A DNA stretch of 64,000 bases, taken from NCBI GenBank assembly GCA_937944405.1, contig CALDYR010000003.1, forward strand, positions 26,633 through 90,632, read 5' to 3'. Positions within the stretch are counted from its first letter, which is position 1. Every line of letters begins with the position of its first letter. Under the pieces are notes generated by a model. That model made no database searches, was not told where the DNA came from, and saw only the letters and a list, made by a program, of their open reading frames with translations. The translations under genes and the position numbers were made by a program. Below, one piece after another: positions 8,783 to 18,774 of this stretch. This DNA comes from an uncultured Pirellulaceae bacterium. GTDB taxonomy: Bacteria > Planctomycetota > Planctomycetia > Pirellulales > Pirellulaceae.

Positions 8783-11700
8783 CTATTTTCTCATACAGCA
8801 GGATTTAAATTTCTTACCGCTACCGCAACTGCAAGGGTCGTTACGGCCAAGCTTGGGGCCGACGTTGCGTAACGACTTCATTGGTTGTTTTTCGCCGCCA
8901 CCGGAATTGCTGATCGCTTCTTGCTGTTGTTGCCGCATCTCGGACACGGGTTCCTGCTTTGTTTCGTAGGCTTCGTGTCTGGCCGAAGTCTCGTTCAACG
9001 TGTGGCTGATGAAGTCCTCGTTCAATTGCTCAACACGGAACACTAAATCGGTGACTCTTTCGCCTATCGACGACCACAGAACATCGAACATTTGCATCCC
9101 CTGACGCTTGTATTCGACTTTGGGGTCCAGTTGAGCCATTCCGACTTGTCCGACCGCGGAACGCAGGTAATCCATCGCCAGCAAATGATCTTTCCACGCA
9201 CTGTCGACGATTTCCAGCAACACCATGCGCTCCATACGTCGGAATTCTGGGTGGTAGTGATCTTCGATGATCGCTTCTAAACGTTGTTCCAATTGTTCTT
9301 GGTCCATCTTTTCATAGCGTTCTACGTCAAGATCGTAGTCGATGGATTCTTTAAACCATTGGGTTAACGATGTCGCGACACCGTTGGCGTTTTTCAGCGG
9401 CACTTCGCCGTTGGCAGACATTGTCTCTAATTGTTTCTGCAAAGATGCGATGGAACGCTGGGCTTCCTTTTGACGTTGTTGGCTTTTACCCAGCAGCATC
9501 TGGTGGATGTCTTGTCCGGATTTATCGACCAAATCGTCTACTGTGATTTCGCTGTTGAAGCGGCGACTGGCCCAATTGACCAATCCGTCGGCATCGAGTT
9601 TCGCGTTGCTGTTGGCAGTCGCAGTCTGCGAAAATTTGTAGAACCCTGCCATCACGGGGTAAGCGGCTTCTTTTTCGATATAGTTTGCGATCGCCTTTTC
9701 AGAGAAGTGTTGTTTCACTTCGTCTGCCGATCGGTCCCTGATGGAATCTAGTTCGACTTCGATACCGAATTTTGCTTCCGCCCAACTACAGGCCGATTTC
9801 AAGTTGTAATCAGGGTCGAGCATCGCATCGGCGCCCTCGATCTTGACCGCGTTGACAGCCGCCCGCGCTTTTTCGATCAGCACTTCGTCCAGCCGCGACC
9901 GGCCTTCTTTGCGAAGATCGTGTTCGTTGATTTTCACGCCCCAGCGGGACTTCATGAAGCCGGAAAGACTGCTCCAGTTCCATTCCGATTCGTCTTCGGA
10001 CAACGGCAGGTCTTGTTCAATTTGGCCAAGAATATCAGTTTCGGTCTGACGGATGGCTTCGTCTTTGGCAATCTTAATCGCTTCGGCGGGCTGGACGTTG
10101 CGGAATGATCTGGGCTCCAGATAGTCGACCGATAGCTGCTGAGCGGCATATTTTGAAAACGATTCGCGGCCAAAACCATCGTCTAAAAACGTATCAAGGG
10201 TCCGGTCAATTTGGTCCTCGATCATGTCCTGAACGATTTCGCGGCAACTGACACCATCAAGAATACGCTGGCGGAAGCGATAGACGCGTTTGCGTTGTTC
10301 GTCCATCACTTCGTCGTATTCCAGCAGGCTTTTGCGTTGTTCGAAGTTGAATTCTTCGCGTTTCTTTTGTGCCCCATCGATTCGGCGTGAAACCATCGAA
10401 CTTTCCAATGGCTCGGGGCCTTTAAATCCTCCCATCTCCAGCATCCGTTTGACAAACGGGCCGGCAAAGATTCGCATAAGGTCGTCGTCCAGAGAAAGGT
10501 AGAATTTGCTGCTGCCGGGATCGCCTTGACGGCCACAGCGCCCACGCAGTTGCAAATCAATACGTCGAGCATCATGGCGTTCGGTGCCGATCACGTGCAG
10601 ACCGCCACGGGTTTTTACCTTTTCGCCCATTTCGGACATTTTGTGTTCGGCGTCAATGGAGGCAACCAGTTCTTCCCACTCGTCTTGGGGGACATCCAGA
10701 CGGGTGGCGTATTTATCCTGCAACCGGGCCCAGGCCATCGTTTCGGGGTTGCCCCCCATGATGATATCGGTACCGCGACCAGCCATGTTGGTCGCGATGG
10801 TGACCGCATCAAAGCGACCGGCTTGGGCGACGATTTCGGCTTCACGTTTGTGGTGTTTGGCGTTGAGGACTTCGTGTTTGACGCCGCGTTTGGTCAGCAG
10901 ATTGGAAAGTTTTTCGCTTTTTTCAATCGAAACGGTACCAATTAGAATGGGCCGACCTGGCAATTGCACGCGGGCCACCTTAGCCCGCGCGACGACGTGT
11001 TCTTCGTTATCGTATCGATCTTGAATGCAGATTTCGTCATCGTTTTCTTTGAGGATCTTGCCGGCGTAAAATTCGCCAGTGGTCAAAAACACCATGTCGT
11101 GTTTGTGATAATTTTCGACTTCATCGGCGACCGCGTCCCACTTGTATTCTTCTTTGCAGTAAATCAGATCGGACGCTTCGTCGCGCTGTAGCGGACGATT
11201 GGTCGGAATTGCGATCACATCCAACCCGTAGATCTTGTTGAATTCTTCGGCTTCGGTCATCGCGGTACCGGTCATGCCGCAAATCTTGTCGTACAGTTTG
11301 AAGTAATTCTGCAACGTGATCGTGGCTAAGGTTTGCGTTTCCTTTTTGATCTTCACGCCTTCTTTGGCTTCGACGGCCTGATGCAAGCCATCGCTCCATT
11401 GACGTCCGTCCATCAAACGGCCGGTGAATTCATCGACGATGACGATTTGGCCATCCTTAACGACGTAGTTGACGTCTGCAATGTATAGTCCGTGGGCCTT
11501 GAGTGCGTTGTCAATTAAGTGCGGCCAATCCATGTTGCCCGCAGTGTAGAAGCTTTCGACCCCGGCCATCTTTTCTGCGGTGCGGATACCTTCATCGGTC
11601 AGTGTCGCGGTGTGGTCTTTTTCGTTGACTTGGTAGTGGACGCCACGTTCAAGCGACCGAGCGATACGATCGGCTTCGGCGTACTTCGAAGGATTTTGGT

Positions 11701-12475
11701 GGGCCGGTCCAGAGATGATCAGCGGCGTCCGCGCTTCGTCGATCAGAATGTTGTCGACTTCGTCGACGATGGCGAACGCGAGCGGTCCTTGGGCCTGTTG
11801 TGCATGCTTGGGAAAACGGTCGTCGTCCCGTGCCGCCGGACGCATGTTGTCGCGCAGGTAGTCGAACCCAAATTCATTGTTGGTGCCATAGGTAATGTCA
11901 CAAGCGTAAGCTTTTTGACGGTCCGCCGGCGGCATGTCGGATTGAATGTTGCCTACCGTCAGCCCCAGCCCCATGTATAGCGGGGCCATCCACTCCATGT
12001 CACGACGCGCAAGATAGTCGTTAACGGTGATCACGTGAACGCCTCGGCCTTCAAGTGCGTTTAAGTAAGTCGGCAGCGTCGCGACCAGTGTTTTACCTTC
12101 ACCGGTGACCATTTCGGCAACGTTGCCCCCATGCAGCACCATGCCGCCGATCATTTGAACGTCGTAATGACGCATTTGTAAAAAACGTTTGCCGCCTTCG
12201 CGACAGACGGCAAAGGCTTCAGTCAAAAGGTCGTCGGTGGTTTCGCCATTTGTCAACCGTTGCTGAAACAGTTGGGTCTGGTTGGCTAATTCCTCGTTCG
12301 ACATCCCTTGGTACCGCGATTCAAGCTGATTGATCGCGTCGACCCGTGCCTGGTACTTTTTGATGTGCCGCGCATTGGAGGAACCGAACAGTGAGGTCAC
12401 CGTCCGCTCAAAACCGCTGAGAAAACCGTTGCTGACGTTGGCGATGTTATCCCAAGCTTTTTCCAAAATTTCCAT
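8783..12475 (-). CDS. secA: Preprotein translocase ATPase SecA (long form with SEC-C zinc motif)
   Basis: 'MIGGMVLHGGNVAEMVTGEGKTLVATLPTYLNAL', 'VDEVDNILIDEARTPLIISG', 'ATNMAGRGTDI', C-terminal 'GRNDPCSCGSGKKFKSCC'. 1230 aa. Confidence 0.97.
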   Translation of the reverse strand: MEILEKAWDNIANVSNGFLSGFERTVTSLFGSSNARHIKKYQARVDAINQLESRYQGMSNEELANQTQLFQQRLTNGETTDDLLTEAFAVCREGGKRFLQMRHYDVQMIGGMVLHGGNVAEMVTGEGKTLVATLPTYLNALEGRGVHVITVNDYLARRDMEWMAPLYMGLGLTVGNIQSDMPPADRQKAYACDITYGTNNEFGFDYLRDNMRPAARDDDRFPKHAQQAQGPLAFAIVDEVDNILIDEARTPLIISGPAHQNPSKYAEADRIARSLERGVHYQVNEKDHTATLTDEGIRTAEKMAGVESFYTAGNMDWPHLIDNALKAHGLYIADVNYVVKDGQIVIVDEFTGRLMDGRQWSDGLHQAVEAKEGVKIKKETQTLATITLQNYFKLYDKICGMTGTAMTEAEEFNKIYGLDVIAIPTNRPLQRDEASDLIYCKEEYKWDAVADEVENYHKHDMVFLTTGEFYAGKILKENDDEICIQDRYDNEEHVVARAKVARVQLPGRPILIGTVSIEKSEKLSNLLTKRGVKHEVLNAKHHKREAEIVAQAGRFDAVTIATNMAGRGTDIIMGGNPETMAWARLQDKYATRLDVPQDEWEELVASIDAEHKMSEMGEKVKTRGGLHVIGTERHDARRIDLQLRGRCGRQGDPGSSKFYLSLDDDLMRIFAGPFVKRMLEMGGFKGPEPLESSMVSRRIDGAQKKREEFNFEQRKSLLEYDEVMDEQRKRVYRFRQRILDGVSCREIVQDMIEDQIDRTLDTFLDDGFGRESFSKYAAQQLSVDYLEPRSFRNVQPAEAIKIAKDEAIRQTETDILGQIEQDLPLSEDESEWNWSSLSGFMKSRWGVKINEHDLRKEGRSRLDEVLIEKARAAVNAVKIEGADAMLDPDYNLKSACSWAEAKFGIEVELDSIRDRSADEVKQHFSEKAIANYIEKEAAYPVMAGFYKFSQTATANSNAKLDADGLVNWASRRFNSEITVDDLVDKSGQDIHQMLLGKSQQRQKEAQRSIASLQKQLETMSANGEVPLKNANGVATSLTQWFKESIDYDLDVERYEKMDQEQLEQRLEAIIEDHYHPEFRRMERMVLLEIVDSAWKDHLLAMDYLRSAVGQVGMAQLDPKVEYKRQGMQMFDVLWSSIGERVTDLVFRVEQLNEDFISHTLNETSARHEAYETKQEPVSEMRQQQQEAISNSGGGEKQPMKSLRNVGPKLGRNDPCSCGSGKKFKSCCMRK

Positions 12476-12879
12476 GTTGTGTTCCGGTTTGGTGGTTCCG
12501 GTTGCTTTATGTACGAGGCGAATTGTCAGAGGGCGAAAATGCCGACGAAAAGTAACGCTTGCGGGGCCGCCGCAAACGCGGAGTTTATCAATTTAGGTAA
12601 ATCGGGTTCCGACAACAGATTATAGTGATTTTCACCCCCGGTCAACGGAGATCACCGCTTCCCGTTGGGCGTCTGGAAAAGGATTTTTTCCGTGTTTTCA
12701 AAGGATTTGACCGATTTTGGCAGTCAGAAACGCTCAGCCCCCTACCATACGCAATTTACGTGCCTTAAATAACGCGACTCAAACGCAACGTCCGGTAGGA
12801 AGGCAACTGGTGAACAATTAAGATTCACCTTTGTGTGCGCTTAAATCTCCACCAACTCCCTTCTTTTTAATAACTTGCT

Positions 12880-13689
12880 GTGAAAAAAGATCCGCTGACC
12901 AAAGACATCACTGGCAAAATGATCCTGCTGGGAACGGGGACCTCGGTGGGGGTGCCGGCGATGGGGTGCCGCTGCACGGTTTGTACAAGCGCCGATCCTA
13001 AAAACTATCGTACGCGCTGTAGCGTTATCATGGGGTTGCCTCAAGGGAATTTGTTGATCGATACCGCTCCGGATCTGCGACAACAATTACTGCGGGAGGA
13101 AATTGGCATCGTGCACAGCGTCGCCTACACCCACGAACACAGCGACCACGTGATGGGGTTTGACGATCTGCGGCTGTTCCAGTTTTATCTTGGGCATCCG
13201 GTGCCCATCTTCTGCACTTCGGTCGTCCAACATCGTCTGGAGAAGGCCTTTGATTATGCGTTCTCCGGTAAGATCACCACCCATCCTGGAGCCACGCCGT
13301 CGGTCGACATTCATTTGATTGAGCCTTCCACCCCCTTTAATGTTCTGGGGGGGACGCTGACCCCGGTGCCGTTGCAGCACGGGCCCAATTTCGAAGTGCT
13401 TGGCTTTCGGGTGGGAAACGTGGCGTACTGTACCGACGTTAGCCATATCCCTCCAACCAGTATGGATTTGCTAACAGGGTTGGACGTGCTGGTGTTGGAC
13501 GCGCTGCGCCCCGACCCTCACGTGACGCACTTCAACATCGAACAGGCGTTGGAGATCGTCGAAAAGTTACACCCCAAGCAAACGTATTTTACGCATTGTT
13601 CGTGCAGTATGAATTACAAAACGGTAGACCCAATGCTGCCCGAGGGCGTGATTGTCGGTTGGGATGGACTTCAAATCGATTTGACATAG
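12880..13689 (+). CDS. MBL-fold metallohydrolase (PhnP-like phosphodiesterase family)
   Basis: 'LLGTGTSVGVPAMGCRCTVC', 'THEHSDHVMGFDDLR', 'VLDALRPDPHVTHFNIEQAL'. GTG start. Confidence 0.88.
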   Translation: MKKDPLTKDITGKMILLGTGTSVGVPAMGCRCTVCTSADPKNYRTRCSVIMGLPQGNLLIDTAPDLRQQLLREEIGIVHSVAYTHEHSDHVMGFDDLRLFQFYLGHPVPIFCTSVVQHRLEKAFDYAFSGKITTHPGATPSVDIHLIEPSTPFNVLGGTLTPVPLQHGPNFEVLGFRVGNVAYCTDVSHIPPTSMDLLTGLDVLVLDALRPDPHVTHFNIEQALEIVEKLHPKQTYFTHCSCSMNYKTVDPMLPEGVIVGWDGLQIDLT

Positions 13690-13875
13690 TCGACTCGCAT
13701 TCAGCACCAATTACGACCATGTTCAACGAATCAACGCCGTGAAAATCTACGTCGTGTGCGGAAGCGGTCGATGGCGCCGCGCGCGGCAACGGTGCGAAGG
13801 GGGGCGGTGTTCACTTAATTTCGCCGCTGGATTGTATTGGCACGTGCTACTTCTACGTAAAAATGTAAGCAAACC

Positions 13876-13899
13876 AATGGGGCGATAAATGGGGCGATA
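13876..13899. repeat. 12-bp perfect tandem duplication
   Basis: aatggggcgata|aatggggcgata. Confidence 0.9.
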
Positions 13900-13904
13900 A
13901 GAGG

Positions 13905-15431
13905 TCACTTTTGCTTGCGTTTCTTCTTCTTCTTCTTTTTACCTTCGAACCAAGCCTTTACCATGTCGACGCTTTGGATGTGCGTCGTCGGTTCCCCTTG
14001 GAAACAATGATTCACTAAATCCTCATCAGCCAAAGCGTCGATAGAATACGCGACGCCGTGGCAGTGATTACAAACGGAACGGATCATTTTTTCATTTGGT
14101 CGTAAGTTCTCGTTTTGATCGTGTTGCACAAAAATGTTTCCATCTTCGTCTTCCAGCGTCGGCATATGGCACGTTGCACAGGACACCCCGGTTCCCGGTT
14201 GGCCTTCCCCGGCGAGTTCCCGTTTCCATAGTTCGTAGTGCGTGGAAGCCTGATACGCCAACGAATGACGATCGTTGTGGCAGCTCAGACAGGCTTCGAC
14301 CGCTGCCAAACGGGTGTCGAAACGGTGTCCGGAATGACAGGACGCGCAATCAAGTGACTCATGAGCGCGACCTGATTTCATGGGCTGTCGAGCCAGACGG
14401 GGCGTCATCGGAGAGATTTGCAACGCCAACCGCATCCCGTGCTTACCTGCTGTGAATCCCGCCAGTTCGCGCTGGTGGCACTTGCCACAAGTCTGGTGGT
14501 CAACCCTATCGCTCCATTTTCCGGTGACTGCTGACGCTTCTGAAACGCCGGAAACGTCATCGGCCGAAGCCAAGGAATTGGCAACGTGACAATCGGAGCA
14601 GTTTACTTGCGACGCTGCGTGGGCAGTCGAGGCCCAGTCTTCCAGTACCGCGTCAGACCAATCGATGGACTTGTCGGCATTCATATCAGCAACGGTCAGT
14701 GGGGAAACCAACGCGGTGTCTTGTCCGGCACGGTGCTCCTTGACCGGAACACGTGGGTGATGGTTTTGTGCCCGGTGCGCGATCTGTTGACGCTCCAGCA
14801 TTGCAGGTTGGTCACTGTGCTTCCAAAGAAAATTTTCATAAAGGGCGCGATTGTCGTGATAGTTGTGACACCCAGCGGTGGCACAACTATCAAAGGAGAA
14901 ATCTTTGTGACTGGGGCGCTGAGACATTACGTCTTGGTGGCAGTGGTAACAATAGTCGGTCGGTAAGGACAAACCCATAAGGTCGGTGCGCTGCGGAACA
15001 TGTTCGCGGTGACACGTGATACATTTTTGAGCGTCCAGTAGCTTTAACCGATCAGCATTGGTTGGGTCGTTGAATTTTTTGGCCGGATGAGTGTCTTTAG
15101 CAATGTTTAATTGTTCTTGGTGACAGCTTAAACACGCGTCTTGTTTAACACCCATCAGAGGTGTGTGACAGGCATTGCACGCCAGTTCGATTTGATAGTG
15201 GCCATGCGTGGTCTGCCCAGGCAAAAGCAGCGTTTTCACCGACGCAAAAAGCGGTACATTGCGTCCAGAGATATGATCAGTGAACAGGACAAATACAAAC
15301 ACGACGATCAATGCCAATGTCATTGCCAGCCAGCAAAAGATCTGAATCGCAAACCATGAACGGCAAAAGCCCCAAAATTTCACTGTGAAGGGCTGTTTTT
15401 CACTTGAATTGTCTTCCGCTATGTTTTTCAA
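13905..15431 (-). CDS. Membrane-anchored multihaem cytochrome c (about 11 haem sites)
   Basis: N-terminal TM segment. Ten CXXCH motifs (CNACH, CLSCH, CITCH, CYHCH, CSDCH, CGKCH, CASCH, CLSCH, CATCH, CNHCH) plus one CATAGCH (CX4CH). Confidence 0.92.
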   Translation of the reverse strand: MKNIAEDNSSEKQPFTVKFWGFCRSWFAIQIFCWLAMTLALIVVFVFVLFTDHISGRNVPLFASVKTLLLPGQTTHGHYQIELACNACHTPLMGVKQDACLSCHQEQLNIAKDTHPAKKFNDPTNADRLKLLDAQKCITCHREHVPQRTDLMGLSLPTDYCYHCHQDVMSQRPSHKDFSFDSCATAGCHNYHDNRALYENFLWKHSDQPAMLERQQIAHRAQNHHPRVPVKEHRAGQDTALVSPLTVADMNADKSIDWSDAVLEDWASTAHAASQVNCSDCHVANSLASADDVSGVSEASAVTGKWSDRVDHQTCGKCHQRELAGFTAGKHGMRLALQISPMTPRLARQPMKSGRAHESLDCASCHSGHRFDTRLAAVEACLSCHNDRHSLAYQASTHYELWKRELAGEGQPGTGVSCATCHMPTLEDEDGNIFVQHDQNENLRPNEKMIRSVCNHCHGVAYSIDALADEDLVNHCFQGEPTTHIQSVDMVKAWFEGKKKKKKKRKQK

Positions 15432-15509
15432 ACGAAAATCTCATTAGTGTTCTGATCGCCAGTAACAGGCTAAAGTACCTGCGTGCTGTTGCCATATTGG
15501 TCTGGCGAC

Positions 15510-17579
15510 TTAGTAAAAGTAAACGCATGCGATGTGGATGATTAACAAAACCGGCATTGGCCATAGGCAGTAAATGTGCACCCTAGAAAGCCTTGGTTTC
15601 CATTGCCGAAGCGTCATTCCAAGTTCTCCTCCGGTTCTGGATTCCCACGAGGTAATCGCACCGGTGATTGCACCGCTGAAATTCAGGCTCAAAAACGTGA
15701 CCGCCAACAGTAAATTGAAGTTGCTTCCCATCCGCATCCCGGTGTGGACCAGTAACCCAACCAATGTCAGAATTCCAATGACACCGTGCGCTGTTCTCCA
15801 TAATCCGTAATTACCATAGGCAAATCGTTTCCAACGTTTTCGAAACGGCAGTAGCAGGGCCAGCCCAGAGATTCCCAATAATGCGTATCCGGTTACTTGC
15901 TTCCAGAAGGAATCGCGCCAAATAAAATCGATTCGATGCCAGAGTTCCAAAACGGTTTGAGCGTACGGTAACGGTCCAATTAGCCAAGCGGTCAGCAGTA
16001 TGATCGCAATGAACGATACCACTAACAGGCCTTTGCTGGGCCGCGCTGCGGGTTCGGTTGGTTCGTCAACCAGATCAGCCAATAGTGGTTTGCAAGAACC
16101 ACAAACCGTTGACGCTCCGGTGGATTCTGCTAACGCCGCCACGGTGCAGCACCCGGCCTGCTGCGCCGAAGTCAACGTCCCGCGACTGATTCTTAAGCAA
16201 CTACACACGATCGCCGATTCGGGCCACTGGGCCGGGTGCGCTTTGGCGCTTGGTTTCCAAAGATCACCTGTCAGGGCAAACCGGTTCAGTCTCCATTTCC
16301 AGATCCGATTCTTCGCCGCGATCGCTTGCCGAACTCGTTCGATCTCCGGCCATTCTCCGACGGCCATAATGCCCACGACACGTCCTTTGGAAAGAATCAA
16401 CTTGCGATATGTGTCTTCGGTTTTGGAAGATATCGTGGTTGCATTGGGAACTTCTCCCAGTGGTTGTCCCAGCGTTGCGACATCGACGCCCAATAATTTC
16501 AGTCTCGCCGACCGGTCGCCAGAAACAAAGCGCGCCTTGCCTGCGCTAATTTTCTTTCTCCGTCGTTGTGCTTGGATCTCTGCCATTAGGTTTTCGGCCA
16601 ACACGTCGGCCATTTGGTACCCGGGGGCAACCAACCCGTAAATGGTATCGTTGTGAGATGCACATTCACCGATTGCATAAATTTTGGGTACAGATGTTTG
16701 AAGTTGGTCGTCGACGCGAAAACCGCCACGGGATCCGGTTTCGATGTCACAGCTTTCAGCCAGAGAATCGTTAGGTCGGATACCTGCAGAAATAACAACC
16801 ATTCCAACCGTTAAAGGATCGCTGTTATCAAAGTGGAGCATCTGCTGCTGACCGCCACCGGTGATGCGTTCGGTGCGTTTAATCAGATGGACCTCGATGC
16901 CGAGTTTTTCGATCTCCGTCTGCAGAACTTTCGCGCCTTCGGAATCTAACTGTCGAGGCATCAAGGTGGGGGCCATTTCAACGACATGGGTTTTGACGCC
17001 GAGGTCGTGGAGTGCTTTGGCGGCCTCTAAGCCTAGCAGACCGCCACCGAGAACCGCTGCCGAGGTGACGTTTCGGCTGAAATTGTCGATCTCAACGACA
17101 TCGTCAATGCTGCGGTAAACGAATACACCGGTGTTGTCGACGCCCTCAATTGGAGGCACAAAGGGACGTGATCCAGTTGCCAACACAAGCCGGTCATAAC
17201 TAATCGTTTTGCCTAAAGAAGTCGTTACGGTTTGAGCATCGGAATCAACCGAAGTCACGCGCTGCCCAAGCTTCAACTCGATACCGCGCGTTTCGTACCA
17301 TTGCCGGTCTGACAACAACAAATCATCAACAGATCGATTTTCGAAATACCGAGTCAAATGGACTCGATCGTAAGCGGGACGCCGTTCCTCGCCAACGACA
17401 ATGATTTTGAATCGCGGGGCCGAAACGCTATCCGTTGCGTTTCCCGTTGTGCCGTCAGAAGCGTTCTCAAGTGCGTCCATGGACGCACTTCCGACCAATT
17501 TTGAGCAAAGGCAGTGACTGACCATGCCGTTTCCGACGACAAGTATCGTCAGCGGTTCGCGGTCACTTTGAGAATCCAT
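15510..17579 (-). CDS. FAD/NAD(P)-dependent oxidoreductase (NirB N-terminal-like) fused to a BFD-like [2Fe-2S] domain and a membrane cytochrome-b-like domain
   Basis: 'RLVLATGSRPFVPPIEGVDN', 'AAVLGGGLLGLEAAKALHDLG', 'IYAIGECA'; BFD cysteines 'VCSC...VCGSC'; C-terminal TM helices with two H-X13-H pairs. Start at MDSQSDREPL overlaps the upstream globin stop (TGATG). Confidence 0.88.
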   Translation of the reverse strand: MDSQSDREPLTILVVGNGMVSHCLCSKLVGSASMDALENASDGTTGNATDSVSAPRFKIIVVGEERRPAYDRVHLTRYFENRSVDDLLLSDRQWYETRGIELKLGQRVTSVDSDAQTVTTSLGKTISYDRLVLATGSRPFVPPIEGVDNTGVFVYRSIDDVVEIDNFSRNVTSAAVLGGGLLGLEAAKALHDLGVKTHVVEMAPTLMPRQLDSEGAKVLQTEIEKLGIEVHLIKRTERITGGGQQQMLHFDNSDPLTVGMVVISAGIRPNDSLAESCDIETGSRGGFRVDDQLQTSVPKIYAIGECASHNDTIYGLVAPGYQMADVLAENLMAEIQAQRRRKKISAGKARFVSGDRSARLKLLGVDVATLGQPLGEVPNATTISSKTEDTYRKLILSKGRVVGIMAVGEWPEIERVRQAIAAKNRIWKWRLNRFALTGDLWKPSAKAHPAQWPESAIVCSCLRISRGTLTSAQQAGCCTVAALAESTGASTVCGSCKPLLADLVDEPTEPAARPSKGLLVVSFIAIILLTAWLIGPLPYAQTVLELWHRIDFIWRDSFWKQVTGYALLGISGLALLLPFRKRWKRFAYGNYGLWRTAHGVIGILTLVGLLVHTGMRMGSNFNLLLAVTFLSLNFSGAITGAITSWESRTGGELGMTLRQWKPRLSRVHIYCLWPMPVLLIIHIACVYFY

Positions 17580-17995
17580 CAAACCGCACCCTGGTTGGCA
17601 GCACCTTTCATGAGGTCCGCCAAGGTCGTATAGACGATGGTCCAAGCCTCCTTAACGTCCTCGGTGAACGACTCTCCTAAGCCTTGCTGCAAGGTCCAGA
17701 GCAGGGCCGCCCCCACTGTGGCGTAGTGTTCGTCTTTGACGTTGTAGGTTGCGTGACGTTTTCCAAGACCTTCGACCACGGGCGTCAGTTCCCCTAAGTC
17801 ATCCAGCCCACGAACCGCCGCACCGATCATGGTCATTAGTTTTCTCCCTTGCTCCTCCATGTCGCCTTTGAAAAGAGACCGAAGGCTGGGGTCGAGTTCG
17901 AAGAGCTTACCGTAAAACAACGACGCAGCAGTTTCGGAGATTTCTTTCACCGGCTCCCAAGTCGATTGTACTAACTCTTTTTGTTCAGGCGTCAT
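17579..17995 (-). CDS. Single-domain globin
   Basis: 'MTPEQKELVQSTWEPVKEISETAASLFYGKLFELDPSLRSLFKGDMEEQGRKLMTMIGAAV...LGKRHATYNVKDEHYATVGAALLWTLQQGLGESFTEDVKEAWTIVYTTLADLM': distal/proximal-type residues and typical globin helices. Confidence 0.92.
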   Translation of the reverse strand: MTPEQKELVQSTWEPVKEISETAASLFYGKLFELDPSLRSLFKGDMEEQGRKLMTMIGAAVRGLDDLGELTPVVEGLGKRHATYNVKDEHYATVGAALLWTLQQGLGESFTEDVKEAWTIVYTTLADLMKGAANQGAV

Positions 17996-18141
17996 ATGAA
18001 ATTCCTTTGATGGTTGGCACTGTGGCCAGTGTAATCCGCAACCTGATTCAAGCGCCGCAGTTTGGGAGCCGTGTTTGGAAAACACATCTTCCCAGCGGTC
18101 TGGAAGCAGGCGTTCATGTTCGATCAAAACACTATTGGAAA

Positions 18142-18774
18142 TTAGTTCAGTGGGATTCTCACGACCACGCCGCCCATCACGTCATCTTTCTTGAATTCAG
18201 GGTAGTCATCACCACGATTAGGGTGTTCGTTATGGCATTCCCAACATGCTTGAGCCACGGCTTTGTCACCGTAAATCGCCGTAAAGAATTTCTTATCGCC
18301 CAACGTTTCGGTGCCGTAGAAAGTTTCGCCCGGGTTTTTCTCGATGAAATCCAATCCTTCGGCTTCGGTGTCCGACTTAGCGTGGTGCTGGTCATTCAAT
18401 GGCCATTTCGATCGAAGTCCATAGGTGAATCCCGCGGTTGGATTTTCGTCTACTAATTCGGCACCCATACGAAACATCTGGGCCGGTAGGGGAATCGTTC
18501 CTTCTTCATCTTCCCAGTATTCGCTGGGCTTGGTTTCGCTTTCGGCCTTTTTAAGCCGAGTCACCACGTGTTTGGCATAAACGGTTCGGTCGGCCTTCAT
18601 CACCGCGTAAACCGCGTTCGCGAACTGCTTAGGGGAGATGCCTGACGACTCAGCAGCCATTGGCGGTTTGGAAGCCTCTGCTTGCGAGGTTGCCTCGCCA
18701 CCACACCCCAGCGCCGGCAGCGTACCTGCACACACCATCAGCAACATCAGAAAACGCAAAAAGGAGTTATTCAT
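18142..18774 (-). CDS. DUF3365/Tll0287-like c-haem protein, exported
   Basis: Signal peptide/lipobox-like N-terminus; haem site 'AQACWECHNEHPNRGDDYPEFKKDDVMGGVVVRIPL', typical of DUF3365 proteins. Confidence 0.82.
   Translation of the reverse strand: MNNSFLRFLMLLMVCAGTLPALGCGGEATSQAEASKPPMAAESSGISPKQFANAVYAVMKADRTVYAKHVVTRLKKAESETKPSEYWEDEEGTIPLPAQMFRMGAELVDENPTAGFTYGLRSKWPLNDQHHAKSDTEAEGLDFIEKNPGETFYGTETLGDKKFFTAIYGDKAVAQACWECHNEHPNRGDDYPEFKKDDVMGGVVVRIPLN

Noticed and set aside
9431-11980. Long plus-strand ORFs opposite secA (for example 10526..10945, 11519..11980)
   Set aside because: Antisense shadow ORFs of a strongly supported SecA gene, with no recognisable domains.
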